Shown: positions 39,147 to 48,505 of the stretch, piece after piece
How the letters are laid out: every line of letters starts with the position of its first letter
Position numbering within the stretch: the first letter of the stretch is position 1
The notes under the pieces: model-generated
What the model was told of the DNA's origin: nothing
The model's database searches: none
What the model saw: the letters and a program-made list of their open reading frames with translations, nothing else
Made by a program: the position numbers and the translations under genes
NCBI GenBank assembly: GCA_964606085.1
Contig: CAZSFD010000004.1
Coordinates: forward strand, 1-64,000
From: CAIQJJ01 sp964606085
GTDB taxonomy: Bacteria; Chloroflexota; Anaerolineae; Anaerolineales; UBA4823
Reading direction: 5' to 3'
Length of the DNA stretch: 64,000 nucleotides

Positions 39147-39425
39147 GTGATCCTCTTGGACCTTCATGCTTATCCCCGCGCGCAAGAGAATGTCATTGGG
39201 CGCTCAATCGAAAAAGAAGCCGTGCTGGTGCTGCCGCAGCGCGGCGAAATCAAGGTGGTCAACGAAGTGGGGGCGTTGATCTGGCAATTGTGCGATGGGC
39301 AGCATAGCGTGGCGCAGATCGCCGAGACGGTTTGCCAGCAATATGACGTGACGCCCGAACAGGCCGAGCGCGACACATGCGCCTTTCTGGACGCCCTGGC
39401 GCAACGGGCGATGATCCGTTTTTGA
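39147..39425 (+). CDS. PqqD-like protein (RiPP recognition element)
   Basis: 92 residues. The PqqD pattern is clear: IEKEAVLVLPQRGEIKVVNEVGALIWQLCDGQHSVAQIAETVCQQYDVTPEQAERDTCAFLDAL, a three-strand sheet followed by a three-helix bundle. PqqD/RRE domains bind leader peptides and deliver them to modifying enzymes. The start is GTG at 39147, one base after the S26-like stop, so the two are coupled. No PqqE-type radical SAM enzyme is nearby. Confidence 0.82.
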   Translation: MILLDLHAYPRAQENVIGRSIEKEAVLVLPQRGEIKVVNEVGALIWQLCDGQHSVAQIAETVCQQYDVTPEQAERDTCAFLDALAQRAMIRF

Positions 39426-39434
39426 GATCAGGCA

Positions 39435-40586
39435 ATGAAAAGGCTACTCTATCCGGCGATGCTGCTGGTATTTTTGGCCGGAATCCCTTTCCTGTGGGCC
39501 AGCGTGGCCGCGCAAGACGAAACGGATAACATTGACCTGCTCTATTTTTACGCCGCAGCCAGCGGCCCAGACGTCTCCCCTGAAATCGTGTTGCATTGGG
39601 CAACCGCCAGTGAAACCGATTTTTATGGGTTCTACATCGAGCGCTGCGATCCAGATGGGGATAATGCCAGTTGCGATCTCGATCAAGACAGCAACTACTT
39701 CGAGCTTAGCGAACTCATCCCTGGCGAAGGGGATGAATTCAACGGGCATGAATATCAGCATACCGATATTGCCGTGCAAGAAGGTGAACTCTACTTCTAT
39801 CGGCTGCACGTGATTAACAACGATCAATCGGAAGAATACGAAGGCCCGGTATGGGGCATCCCCGGCGCAGAGCCGACCCCACAGGGCAGCAACACGGTAA
39901 CACCCACAACCACACCAACGCCTACGGCCACGCCAACCGCCACAGCCACGCAACCCGTGGCAAACAATACAACCACTTTCACGGCCACAACCACGCCCAC
40001 CAGCACCGCCAGTCAAACAGCTACACCAACCCGCACAACCTCCGGCCTGCAAAACAGCAGCACACCAACGCCAACGGCCTCCAGAACAGCCAGCAGAACA
40101 CCTACCGCAACCATCACGCAAACCCCCACGGTTACCCCTACCGGGCCAACCCGCACCCCCACCCAAACCACCACCGCATTCACCGCCACACCCAGCCGCA
40201 CCATCCGCCCCCCGACCGAAACCCTGACGGTTGCCGCCCCGATGGTCAGCTTCACCCCCGAACCCAGCCTCACCCTGACCCCCAGCGAAACCCCCACCGA
40301 AGGCCCCACCCCTACCGAAACCGCCATTTCCACCGCCACGCTGCTGCCGCTGCCATCTATTACATTGGTCTGGCCCACCGCAATCCCCACAACCACAACC
40401 AGCGTTGAGCTTGCCCGCTCCTTTACCACGGCCACGCGGCCCGCAGCCAACACACCGCTGCCGCCAGCCAGCACACCGGTGCGGGCAGCCAACACCGCCA
40501 GCAACTTCCTGTTCGTCCTTGTGGCCGGTTTGTGGCTGCTGCTGGGAATTTTTCTATTCATCTACCTGCGACGGTTGGGCCAATAA
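39435..40586 (+). CDS. Thr/Pro-rich membrane-anchored surface protein
   Basis: 383 residues. Signal peptide (LLYPAMLLVFLAGIPFLWASVAAQ), then a ~110-residue fibronectin-like module with EIVLHWATASETDFYGFYIER, then about 190 residues of Thr/Pro/Ala-rich linker (TPTTTPTPTATPTA repeats), and a C-terminal membrane helix (FLFVLVAGLWLLLGIFLFIYLRR) with a positive stop-transfer tail. The layout suggests a stalk holding a small domain off the cell surface. No catalytic motif. Between the PqqD-like gene and the second C25 protease. Confidence 0.75.
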   Translation: MKRLLYPAMLLVFLAGIPFLWASVAAQDETDNIDLLYFYAAASGPDVSPEIVLHWATASETDFYGFYIERCDPDGDNASCDLDQDSNYFELSELIPGEGDEFNGHEYQHTDIAVQEGELYFYRLHVINNDQSEEYEGPVWGIPGAEPTPQGSNTVTPTTTPTPTATPTATATQPVANNTTTFTATTTPTSTASQTATPTRTTSGLQNSSTPTPTASRTASRTPTATITQTPTVTPTGPTRTPTQTTTAFTATPSRTIRPPTETLTVAAPMVSFTPEPSLTLTPSETPTEGPTPTETAISTATLLPLPSITLVWPTAIPTTTTSVELARSFTTATRPAANTPLPPASTPVRAANTASNFLFVLVAGLWLLLGIFLFIYLRRLGQ

Positions 40587-40600
40587 TCCCCTATTCATCT

Positions 40601-42796
40601 ATGCTGCAAAAACTGACCCTGTTTTTTCGCCGCCACCTGAACCCCTCGCCGCGCCGCCTGTTAGCCCTGGCCGCACTCTTCACCCTGGCGTGTGCGTTGG
40701 TCGGCTGGCGGGTGGCTGCGACGGCTCGCCCGCAACCCACACGCACGCCCGTTTACCTGCCCGGCAGCCAGCCAACCGGAGGGCCGGCCTTGGCGCTCAA
40801 CCTGTATATCGCCGAAGAAGCGGCCTACCAACTGACCTCCGCCGACTTGCAGGCCGCCGGGTTCGACGCCGCACCCAATACCATCACGCTTACCTGGCGC
40901 GGTCAGCCCGTTCCGCTCGACATCACCTCCGATGAAACGGGGTATCGCCTGCGTTTCTACGGCCAGGCTTCTGGCAGCCGCTACACTCGCGAAAACGTCT
41001 ACCAGTTGCAGGCCGGCCAACCGCTGACGATGACGACCATCACGCCGCCGGCCAGCAGCAGCGCCGCCGCGGGCATCTACACCGCCACCCTGCGCAGCGA
41101 AGAGAACAGCCTCTACGCCCCGCAGGCCAGCGGGGGCGACGGCTGGTTTGGCAAAATGATCCCGGCCAAAAAATCGCACGCCTTCGCGATCAGCCTGGAT
41201 GCCCTGGCCGCAGGCCCCACCCTGGTGCGCCTGGCGGTATGGTCGGATACCCAGGCCGAGCTTGCGCCTGACCATCATTTGCAGGTGATGATCAACGGCC
41301 AGGTGGCGCTGGATGCCACCTGGGATGGCAGTGGGCGACAGGTCTTACAGGCTGTCGCGCCGGCGGGCCTGTTGGCGGCGGGCGTCAACCAGGTTGAGGT
41401 GCTGCTCCCCGGCGATACGGGCATCACCGCCGAACGCAGCTACTTCGACTGGCTCGAAATAGATTACCCCCGCCCCGCCACGGCGGAGAACGGCCTGGCG
41501 CTGCTGCCGGGGGCAGGCGTTCCCATCCAATTCGACGGCTTCGACGCCGCCACACATCGCCTCTGGCAAATAGATGGCATCACGCAAACGACACGCCTCC
41601 TCGGCAGCCTCATCCCTGGCGAGTTGGGGGCGCGCTACATCGTCGTCGGGCCGCAGGGCTTTCGCACGCCGCGCCTGCAAGCGCTGACGGCCACGCCCGA
41701 TTTGCGCCAACTGCCCCCGGCGCAATACCTGGCCTTCGGGCCGGATGATCTGCTGGCTGCCGCCCAACCCCTGCTCACGGCCCATCAACAAAATGGCCTG
41801 ACCACCGCCGCCATTCCGTTGCAGGCGGTCTACGATCAATTTGGGCAGGGTTTCCCCGAACCCGCCGCCATCCAGCGCTTTTTGGCCTACGCCGCCGCCC
41901 AATGGCCCGCCCCGCCCCGCTACGTCCTGCTGCTGGGCGATTTCACCTACGACCCGCGCGGCTACATCGTTGGGCCTGAAGCCAACCGCCTGCCCAGCTT
42001 CTTCGTCCACACCGTCTATGGCGGCGAAACCGCCAGCGACGTGCCAATGGCTGACCTCGACGCCGACGGCCTGCCCGACCTGGCCGTGGGCCGCCTGCCC
42101 GCCCGCAGCAGCGACGAAATTGCCGCCTACAGCGCCAAAGCCATCGCCTACATGCAGCAAAGCGATACGGCCTGGCGCACCCGCCTGCTGGCCGTGGCCG
42201 ACGGACAGGAAGCCAGTTTTGCCAGCGACGCACAAACCTTCCTCGACCGCTTCGACGGCGAGCTTCGTTCAGATGCCGCGTTTGCCCAAACGCTCTTCGC
42301 CCCGCCCGCCGGGGTGCAAGACGCCAATACCCAGGTTGCCAGTTCTTTCGAGGAAGGCTTCGGGTTGGTGAGCTATTTCGGCCATGGTAGTTTAGCCATG
42401 TGGGGCAAAGACCGTCTGTTCACCAGCGAGGATGTGGCTACCCTGAAAAATGGCGACCACCTGCCGGTGGTGGTCAATATGAACTGCCTCACCGGGCTGT
42501 TCACCCATCCCAAAACTGCTTCGCTGGCCGAAGTCTTTCTCTGGCAGCCACAGGGCGGTGCGGTGGCGGTGCTGGCCCCCACCAGCCTGACCCTGCCCGG
42601 CGATCAGTCGCTGCTCAGCGGCGCGCTGGCCGAGCAGTTCAGCAGTTACCCGCGGCAAAGCCTGGGCGAAAGCCTGCTGAACGCCCAACGCCAGATGCCC
42701 ATCCAGCAAGCTGGCGCCAACGAGGTTTTATTGACTTTTCTGCTCTTTGGCGACCCGGCGCTGCAACCCTGGGCAGCCCTGTCTGCCAATCCATAA
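40601..42796 (+). CDS. Second C25-family (gingipain-like) cysteine protease
   Basis: 731 residues. An N-terminal membrane or signal segment (LLALAALFTLACALVGW, ~20-37), a beta-rich N-terminal half, then the caspase-like core with His595 in YFGHGS and Cys629 in NMNCLTG, ending LFGDPALQPW. It is homologous to the catalytic part of the protease at 33537-38567 but has no C-terminal repeats or YLPL tail. The ATG at 40601 follows the preceding stop by 14 bases. Gingipain-type enzymes cut after Arg or Lys; specificity here is not predictable. Confidence 0.83.
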   Translation: MLQKLTLFFRRHLNPSPRRLLALAALFTLACALVGWRVAATARPQPTRTPVYLPGSQPTGGPALALNLYIAEEAAYQLTSADLQAAGFDAAPNTITLTWRGQPVPLDITSDETGYRLRFYGQASGSRYTRENVYQLQAGQPLTMTTITPPASSSAAAGIYTATLRSEENSLYAPQASGGDGWFGKMIPAKKSHAFAISLDALAAGPTLVRLAVWSDTQAELAPDHHLQVMINGQVALDATWDGSGRQVLQAVAPAGLLAAGVNQVEVLLPGDTGITAERSYFDWLEIDYPRPATAENGLALLPGAGVPIQFDGFDAATHRLWQIDGITQTTRLLGSLIPGELGARYIVVGPQGFRTPRLQALTATPDLRQLPPAQYLAFGPDDLLAAAQPLLTAHQQNGLTTAAIPLQAVYDQFGQGFPEPAAIQRFLAYAAAQWPAPPRYVLLLGDFTYDPRGYIVGPEANRLPSFFVHTVYGGETASDVPMADLDADGLPDLAVGRLPARSSDEIAAYSAKAIAYMQQSDTAWRTRLLAVADGQEASFASDAQTFLDRFDGELRSDAAFAQTLFAPPAGVQDANTQVASSFEEGFGLVSYFGHGSLAMWGKDRLFTSEDVATLKNGDHLPVVVNMNCLTGLFTHPKTASLAEVFLWQPQGGAVAVLAPTSLTLPGDQSLLSGALAEQFSSYPRQSLGESLLNAQRQMPIQQAGANEVLLTFLLFGDPALQPWAALSANP

Positions 42797-42821
42797 ATCC
42801 GTTCATTTTGGAGGTTTCACA

Positions 42822-43310
42822 ATGTCTAAATTATCACAACGAGTTTCTGAACGAAAGAAAGCCACGCCCAAGTCGGCGGCCAGGCCCGCGCCAGCCGCCA
42901 AAGCCCCTGCACGCGCCGCCCGCAAAACCCCCTGGCTGTGGATCGGCACGGCCCTGGCCGCCGTGCTGCTGAACGCGGTATTCTTGCTCATGCCCAAAAG
43001 CGCCGCCCCAGCGGAAATCACCGTGCAGCAGGCCTACGAAAAATACAACGACGGCGTTTTTCTGCTCGACGTGCGCACGCAGGAAGAATGGGATACCATC
43101 CACATCCCCAACACCACGCTGATCCCGCTCGACCAACTCAGCAGCCGGGTGGCTGAACTGCCCGCAGACCAGGAAATCGTCGTCGTGTGCCGCTCTGGCA
43201 ACCGCAGCCAGCAGGGACGCGACATCCTCAAGGCTGCCGGCTTCGAGAACGTGACCAGCATGACCGGCGGGGTCAATCAATGGAGCACCGCCGGGTATCC
43301 CACCGAGTAA
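42822..43310 (+). CDS. Membrane-anchored rhodanese-domain protein
   Basis: 162 residues. A basic Ala/Lys/Pro-rich N-terminus, one membrane helix (WLWIGTALAAVLLNAVFLLM), then a rhodanese domain with VFLLDVRTQEEWDTIHIPNTTLIPL and the active-site loop CRSGNRS. The orientation puts the rhodanese outside. It would handle persulfide sulfur or act as a redox sensor. ATG at 42822 preceded by GGAGG. Probably co-transcribed with the protease genes. Confidence 0.85.
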   Translation: MSKLSQRVSERKKATPKSAARPAPAAKAPARAARKTPWLWIGTALAAVLLNAVFLLMPKSAAPAEITVQQAYEKYNDGVFLLDVRTQEEWDTIHIPNTTLIPLDQLSSRVAELPADQEIVVVCRSGNRSQQGRDILKAAGFENVTSMTGGVNQWSTAGYPTE

Positions 43311-43330
43311 TCCACAAGGCTAAAACCATT

Positions 43331-45655
43331 ATGCAGAAACAATCCTTCAACCAAAACTGGCGTTTTTCCCTGGCCGAAACCACCTATCGTTGGAACGACC
43401 CCGACTCGGCCAACTGGCGCACCCTCACCCTGCCGCACGATTGGTCTATCGAAAGCGAGCGCGCCGCCAACAACCCCAGCGGCACTGCCAACGGCTTCTT
43501 CGAGATGGGCCGCGGCTGGTATCGCAAAGAATTTCAACTCAGCCGCTACATGCGCGGCAAAAAGGTCTTTGTCGAATTTGAAGGCGTGTACATGAATGCC
43601 GAAGTGTGGCTGAACGAACACCTGCTGGCTCGCCACCCCTACGGCTACACCAGCTTCACCGTTGACCTGACCCCGGTGATTAAGTATGACGAACCCAATA
43701 TCTTGCGCGTGCACGTAGATAACGCCGCCCAGCTCAACAGCCGCTGGTATTCGGGGTCGGGCATTTACCGCCCGGTGTGGCTGATCGTCACCGAGAACGT
43801 GCATATCGGACAGTATGGCGTGTACGTGACCACGCCCGAGGTGGGTGCGCAGGCGGCCACGGTGCGCGCTCGCACCACCGTGCTGAACGAGAGCGATACG
43901 TCGCACGTTGTCACGCTGCGCACGGCCATCACCGCGCCCGATGGCAGCCAGGCTGCCGCCAGCGAGGTCAGCCAGGGCATACCGCCGGGCAGTTCGTTCG
44001 AGTTCGATCAAAACCTGCTGGTCCATCATCCGCGCTTGTGGTCGCTCGAAAATCCCCATCTGTACAAACTCTCCAGCGAAGTGGTGGTCGAAAAGAACGT
44101 CTACGACACCCAGTTCACCACCTTTGGCATCCGCACGCTCGAATTAAGCGCCGAGGAAGGCTTCTTGCTCAACGGCCAGCCGGTGCTGCTCAAGGGCGGC
44201 TGCGTCCATCACGATAACGGCGTTTTGGGAGCCGTTTCGCTGGCGCGCGCCGAAGAACGCAAGGTGGAAGTGCTGAAAGCCAGCGGATTCAACGCCATCC
44301 GCTGCGCCCACAACCCGCCCGCCCCGGCCATGCTGGCCGCCTGCGACCGCCTGGGCATGTTGGTAATGGACGAAGCCTTCGACTGCTGGCGGATTGGCAA
44401 AAATTTCTACGATTACCATATATCCTTCGACGATTGGTGGCAGCGTGACCTCGACAGCATGGTGCTGCGCGACCGCAATCACCCCAGCATTGTGATGTGG
44501 AGCGTGGGCAACGAAATTCTCGAACGCGACGGGCGCTCGGGCGGCGTGGAGATCGTGCGCATGTTGGCCGACCGCGTGCGCCAACTCGACCCCACCCGCC
44601 CCGTCACCGCCGCCATCTGCGGTGTGTGGGATCAACTGCGCACCTGGGAAGATACCGACGCCGTCTTCGCCCACCTCGATGTAGGCGGCTATAACTATCA
44701 GTGGGGGCAGTACGCCAGCGACCACCAGCGCCATCCCGACCGCCTGATGGTTGGGTGCGAATCGTTCCCGCTCGAAGCGCTCGATAACTGGCAGATGGTC
44801 GAAGACAACCCCTACATCGTCGGCGATTTCGTCTGGACATCGCTCGATTACCTCGGCGAGACCGGCATTGGCCGCGTGGATGTTGGCGACCCAAACAACT
44901 TCTCGCTGGGCGCGTACCCCTGGCATCAGGCCAACTGCGGCGACCTCGATATTTGCGGCTTCAAGCGTCCGCAAAGCTACTACCGCGACATGGTGTGGGG
45001 CCATGGCACTGACAAGCTCTACCTGGCCGTCGAGCAGCCCTACCCCGAAGGGCCCAAACCCGTCCCCACCCGCTGGGGCTGGCCCGATGTGTGGCCGAAT
45101 TGGAACTGGCCCGGACGTGAGGGCGAAACCCTGAATGTGGTCGTCTACGCCGCCTGCGAAAAGGTGGAACTCTTCCTCAACGGGCGTTCACTGGGAATCC
45201 AGCCGACCACCCGCGCCGAACGGTTGACCGCCTCCTTTGCCGTCGCCTACGAACCTGGCGAACTGAAGGCCGTGGGCTACGTGGGCGAAGCCGTGGTGGC
45301 CGAGAAAACCCTCGCCACCACCGGCGCACCGGCCGCCATCCGCCTGAGCGCCGACCGGGCGCAAATCACCGACAACGCCGACCTGTGCTACGTCACCGCC
45401 GAAGTGGTGGATGCCGAAGGCCGCACCTGCCCGACGGCCGAACACAACCTCCTGTTTGCCGTACAGGGCGCGGGCGAGTTGGCCGCCGTGGGCAGCGGCA
45501 ACCCCACCAGCACCGAACGCTATCGCGGCAACCAGCGCCGGGCCTACCGCGGACGCTGCCTGGCAGTCGTCAAATCCACCGGGCAAGGCGAAATTAAGCT
45601 ACAGGCCATGGCCGATGGACTGGCTGGCGCAGCGCTCACGATCCAGGCGATTTGA
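43331..45655 (+). CDS. GH2 family beta-galactosidase-like enzyme
   Basis: 774 residues, no signal peptide. Sandwich domain with LTLPHDWSIE and GWYRKEFQL, a second Ig-like domain, a TIM barrel with acid/base E395 (WSVGNEILER) and nucleophile E477 (GCESFP), and C-terminal domains including a DUF4982-like region (GETLNVVVYAACEKVELFLNGRSLG). It removes terminal beta-linked sugars in the cytosol; galactose versus other sugars is not certain. Followed by an oxidoreductase gene after a 106-base spacer. Confidence 0.87.
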   Translation: MQKQSFNQNWRFSLAETTYRWNDPDSANWRTLTLPHDWSIESERAANNPSGTANGFFEMGRGWYRKEFQLSRYMRGKKVFVEFEGVYMNAEVWLNEHLLARHPYGYTSFTVDLTPVIKYDEPNILRVHVDNAAQLNSRWYSGSGIYRPVWLIVTENVHIGQYGVYVTTPEVGAQAATVRARTTVLNESDTSHVVTLRTAITAPDGSQAAASEVSQGIPPGSSFEFDQNLLVHHPRLWSLENPHLYKLSSEVVVEKNVYDTQFTTFGIRTLELSAEEGFLLNGQPVLLKGGCVHHDNGVLGAVSLARAEERKVEVLKASGFNAIRCAHNPPAPAMLAACDRLGMLVMDEAFDCWRIGKNFYDYHISFDDWWQRDLDSMVLRDRNHPSIVMWSVGNEILERDGRSGGVEIVRMLADRVRQLDPTRPVTAAICGVWDQLRTWEDTDAVFAHLDVGGYNYQWGQYASDHQRHPDRLMVGCESFPLEALDNWQMVEDNPYIVGDFVWTSLDYLGETGIGRVDVGDPNNFSLGAYPWHQANCGDLDICGFKRPQSYYRDMVWGHGTDKLYLAVEQPYPEGPKPVPTRWGWPDVWPNWNWPGREGETLNVVVYAACEKVELFLNGRSLGIQPTTRAERLTASFAVAYEPGELKAVGYVGEAVVAEKTLATTGAPAAIRLSADRAQITDNADLCYVTAEVVDAEGRTCPTAEHNLLFAVQGAGELAAVGSGNPTSTERYRGNQRRAYRGRCLAVVKSTGQGEIKLQAMADGLAGAALTIQAI

Positions 45656-45690
45656 GGATGTCCGTCCTCGCGTGTTGAATTTTTCGATGT

Positions 45691-45713
45691 AGGGGCGAAT
45701 ACCATTCGCCCCT
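45691..45713. repeat. GGGGCGAATACCATTCGCCCC palindrome
   Basis: aggggcgaat / attcgcccct form a 10-bp stem with a three-base loop in the spacer between the GH2 gene and the oxidoreductase gene. It resembles a widespread class of short intergenic palindromes and might act as a weak terminator. Confidence 0.6.
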
Positions 45714-45761
45714 CCTGGAGGCCAGGGCAGATACCACCCGCCCCGACCTGGAGGCTACTAT

Positions 45762-47015
45762 ATGACTCAACCCATTTCCCTGATCATCATCGGCGCGGGC
45801 GGGCGTGGCAACACGTATGCGCAGTATGCCCAGGCCAACCCCGGCGAAGCCCGCGTCGTCGGCGTGGCCGAGCCGCGCCCGCATTACCGCGCTGCGATGG
45901 CTGCCGAATACGCCATTCCCGCTGAAAACGTGGCCGCCGATTGGCGCGACCTGGCCGCCCGGTCACGCTTCGCCGATGCCGTCGTCATCGCCACGCCCGA
46001 TGCGCTGCACACCGAACCGGCCATCGCTTTCGCCCGGCAAGGCTACGCCATCTTGCTCGAAAAGCCGATGGCCCCCACCGCCGAGGATTGCCGCCGCATC
46101 GTCGAAACCGTCCGTGAAAATGGCAATATCTTCGCCGTCTGCCATGTGATGCGCTACACCGCCTACACGCAAAAGCTGAAACAACTGCTCGATAGCGGGC
46201 TGATCGGCGAGGTGATCAGCGTGGATCACATCGAACCGGTGGGCTACTGGCACATGGCGCACTCGTTCGTGCGCGGCAACTGGCGCAACACCGCCGAAAG
46301 CTCGTTCATGCTGCTGGCGAAATCGTGCCACGATGTAGATTGGCTGCGCTACATCGTCGGCCAGCCATGCGAACAGGTCTCCTCGTTTGGCGCACTGACG
46401 CACTTCAAAAAGGCCAACAAACCCGCCGAGGCCGCCGAAACGCTGCGCTGCCTCGACTGCGCCTTCGAGCCGCACTGCGCCTATTCGGCCAAAAAGCTCT
46501 ACCTGGGCATGTTCCACGAGGGCAAGCATTGGTGGCCGCTGACCATCCTCACACCCGACCTGAGCGAAAGCGGCGTGCTGACGGCCCTGCAGCAAGGCCC
46601 CTACGGGCGCTGCGTCTACGAATGCGACAATGACGTGGTCGATCACCAGGTGGTCAGCCTGCGCTACGCCAAAGACATCACCGCCACGTTTACGATGACA
46701 GGCTTCTCTGAGATGGGCCACCGCCGCACGACGATTTTCGGCACGCGCGGCGAACTGCGCGGCAATGGGGAGGAAATCGTTCACTACGACTTTCTCAGCG
46801 AGCAAACGCAAACTTTCGACACCCGCGCCGGCGGCGCTGATGCAGCCAGCGGCCACGGCGGCGGCGATTACGGCCTGATGAGCGCCTTCGTCCGGGCGGT
46901 TGCCAGCGGCGAGCGCAGCCTGATCCTCTCCGGGCCAGAAGATACCCTCGAAACCCACCTGACCACCTTCGCCGCCGAGCAATCTCGCCTGGAAGGCCGC
47001 ACCATTGCGCTGTAA
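45762..47015 (+). CDS. Gfo/Idh/MocA family NAD(P)-dependent oxidoreductase
   Basis: 417 residues. N-terminal Rossmann fold with IIIGAGGRGNTYAQYA (~7-22) and EKPMAPTAEDCRRIV containing the conserved EKP Lys. The C-terminal domain follows HVMRYTAYTQKLKQL. A central Cys-rich stretch (LRCLDCAFEPHCAYSAKKLYLG) could bind a metal, which is found in some members of this family. It likely oxidises a sugar or its derivative released by the adjacent GH2 enzyme. Substrate unknown. Confidence 0.88.
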   Translation: MTQPISLIIIGAGGRGNTYAQYAQANPGEARVVGVAEPRPHYRAAMAAEYAIPAENVAADWRDLAARSRFADAVVIATPDALHTEPAIAFARQGYAILLEKPMAPTAEDCRRIVETVRENGNIFAVCHVMRYTAYTQKLKQLLDSGLIGEVISVDHIEPVGYWHMAHSFVRGNWRNTAESSFMLLAKSCHDVDWLRYIVGQPCEQVSSFGALTHFKKANKPAEAAETLRCLDCAFEPHCAYSAKKLYLGMFHEGKHWWPLTILTPDLSESGVLTALQQGPYGRCVYECDNDVVDHQVVSLRYAKDITATFTMTGFSEMGHRRTTIFGTRGELRGNGEEIVHYDFLSEQTQTFDTRAGGADAASGHGGGDYGLMSAFVRAVASGERSLILSGPEDTLETHLTTFAAEQSRLEGRTIAL

Positions 47016-47097
47016 CGCCCCGGTGCATTGCACCTTTTTGCCCCTGCCAGCGATTAACCGCCATTGGGTTGCCTCGCTCGCCATCTTGCTATACAAT

Positions 47098-47138
47098 CAA
47101 TTCAATCAACCTTCCATCTGCTAACCTTCAACCTTCCC
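47098..47138. repeat. AACCTTCAACCTTCC-type repeat upstream of fmdB-like gene
   Basis: A run of caattcaatcaaccttcc... and aaccttcaaccttccc ends directly at the ATG, so there is no Shine-Dalgarno in the repeat. Same family as 16122-16156 and 16491-16571. Just before it, ggtgcattgcacc (47023-47035) is a relic of the MITE-like arm. Confidence 0.5.
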
Positions 47139-47375
47139 ATGCCCCTCCACGATTACATCTGCCAGGATTGCCACCATCGCTTCGAGTACCTCGTGCGCAA
47201 CACCCGCCAACTGCCGCCGCAGGTTACCTGCCCGAAATGCGGCAGTGAACGCACCCGCCGCTCATCCGACACGATCCCCCTGGGTGCGGCCACCCACGAT
47301 GTGCCACCGCCCACACCGGCTTCTGACCCCTTCAGCCTCAAAACCCTGGGCCGCGACCTGGAGAAAAAACAATGA
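47139..47375 (+). CDS. FmdB-family zinc ribbon protein
   Basis: 78 residues. FmdB pattern: PLHDYICQDCHHRFEYLV with CxxC, and a second knuckle CPKCGSERTRR, then a Pro-rich tail. The function of these small zinc ribbons is poorly known; some are thought to regulate transcription or act in translation quality control. The stop overlaps the aminopeptidase start (ATGA), so the two are coupled. Confidence 0.82.
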   Translation: MPLHDYICQDCHHRFEYLVRNTRQLPPQVTCPKCGSERTRRSSDTIPLGAATHDVPPPTPASDPFSLKTLGRDLEKKQ

Positions 47376-48481
47376 CTGACCCTCGACCCACCAAATTCGC
47401 GCAACTGCTGGTAGATTACTCCACAACAGTAAAGCCTGGCGACCGTGTGGCCATCACTTCAACCACGGTGGCCGCGCCGCTGATGCAGGCGATCTATGCC
47501 CGCGTGCTGGAAAAAGGCGGCTATCCGCACCTGCTGTTGGATGTTCCCAACCAGGACAAGCTGTTCTTTGAACACGCCAGCGATGAACTGCTCGGCTTCG
47601 TACCCCAATTTCACCAGATGGCCTTCGAGCAGTTCGACGTGTTGATCAAAGTGCGCGCCGAGACCAACCCACGCTCACTCAGCAAAATAGACGCCGCCCG
47701 CCTGGCCGCCCGACAAAAAGCGCTGGCGGGCCTGCTGCAAGCGCAAATGCGCCGCGGCGCCGATGGCTCGCTGCGCTGGATGAGCACGCTCTACCCGACG
47801 CGCGGTTACGCCAGCGAAGCCGGGATGAAGCTGAAAGAATATCAAGATTTCGTCTACGCGGCCAACCATGTAGATGACAACACCCCCGACCCCGTGGCGC
47901 ACTGGCAGGAAGTTGGCCGCCAGCAGCAGCGTGCCATTGACTGGCTCGCCGGGCGCGATCAGGTAACGCTGCGTGGCCCCAATGTAGACCTGCGGCTCTC
48001 GATCCAAGGCCGCGTCTTCAAAAACTCGTGCGGCTTCCACAACCTGCCCGATGGCGAGATATTCACCGGGCCGGTCGAAAATTCGGTCAACGGCTGGGTG
48101 CGCTTCACCTACCCGGCCATCTACCAGGGCCGCGCCGTCGAAGGCATCGAACTCAGGTTTGAAGAGGGCAGGGTGGTGCAGGCCAGCGCCGAGAAAAACC
48201 AGGACTACCTGATCCAACTGCTCGATTCCGATGCCGGCTCGCGCTACCTGGGCGAGTTTGCCATCGGCACCAACTTCCAAATCAATCGCTTCACCCACAG
48301 CATCCTGTTCGACGAGAAAATCGGCGGCACCTTCCACATGGCATTGGGCGCCGGCTACCCCGAAACCGGCAGCCTCAACAAAAGCGTGATCCACTGGGAC
48401 ATGATCTGCGATATGCGCGCCGACGCCGAAATCCGTGTAGATGGCGAGTTGATGTACCAGAACGGGCAATTTGTGTTTTAG
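47372..48481 (+). CDS. M29 family (thermophilic) aminopeptidase
   Basis: 369 residues. M29 features: KFAQLLVDYSTTVKPGDRVAI opening, GPNVDLRLSIQGR, HNLPDGEIFTGPVENSVNGWVRF with the metal-binding Glu pair, and HSILFDEKIGGTFHMALGAGYP with catalytic-site His residues near the C-terminus. A cytosolic di-metal aminopeptidase of broad specificity, as in the T. thermophilus AmpT family. Ends before a strong terminator. Confidence 0.9.
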   Translation: MTDPRPTKFAQLLVDYSTTVKPGDRVAITSTTVAAPLMQAIYARVLEKGGYPHLLLDVPNQDKLFFEHASDELLGFVPQFHQMAFEQFDVLIKVRAETNPRSLSKIDAARLAARQKALAGLLQAQMRRGADGSLRWMSTLYPTRGYASEAGMKLKEYQDFVYAANHVDDNTPDPVAHWQEVGRQQQRAIDWLAGRDQVTLRGPNVDLRLSIQGRVFKNSCGFHNLPDGEIFTGPVENSVNGWVRFTYPAIYQGRAVEGIELRFEEGRVVQASAEKNQDYLIQLLDSDAGSRYLGEFAIGTNFQINRFTHSILFDEKIGGTFHMALGAGYPETGSLNKSVIHWDMICDMRADAEIRVDGELMYQNGQFVF

Positions 48482-48505
48482 CCGCTCGAACCCATGACGA
48501 TTACA

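Noticed and set aside
39950..40450. The ACC/CCA-rich stretch as a non-coding repeat region
   Set aside because: It maintains one open frame encoding a Thr/Pro linker bounded by a signal peptide, a beta module and a C-terminal membrane helix, which is a normal surface-stalk architecture.
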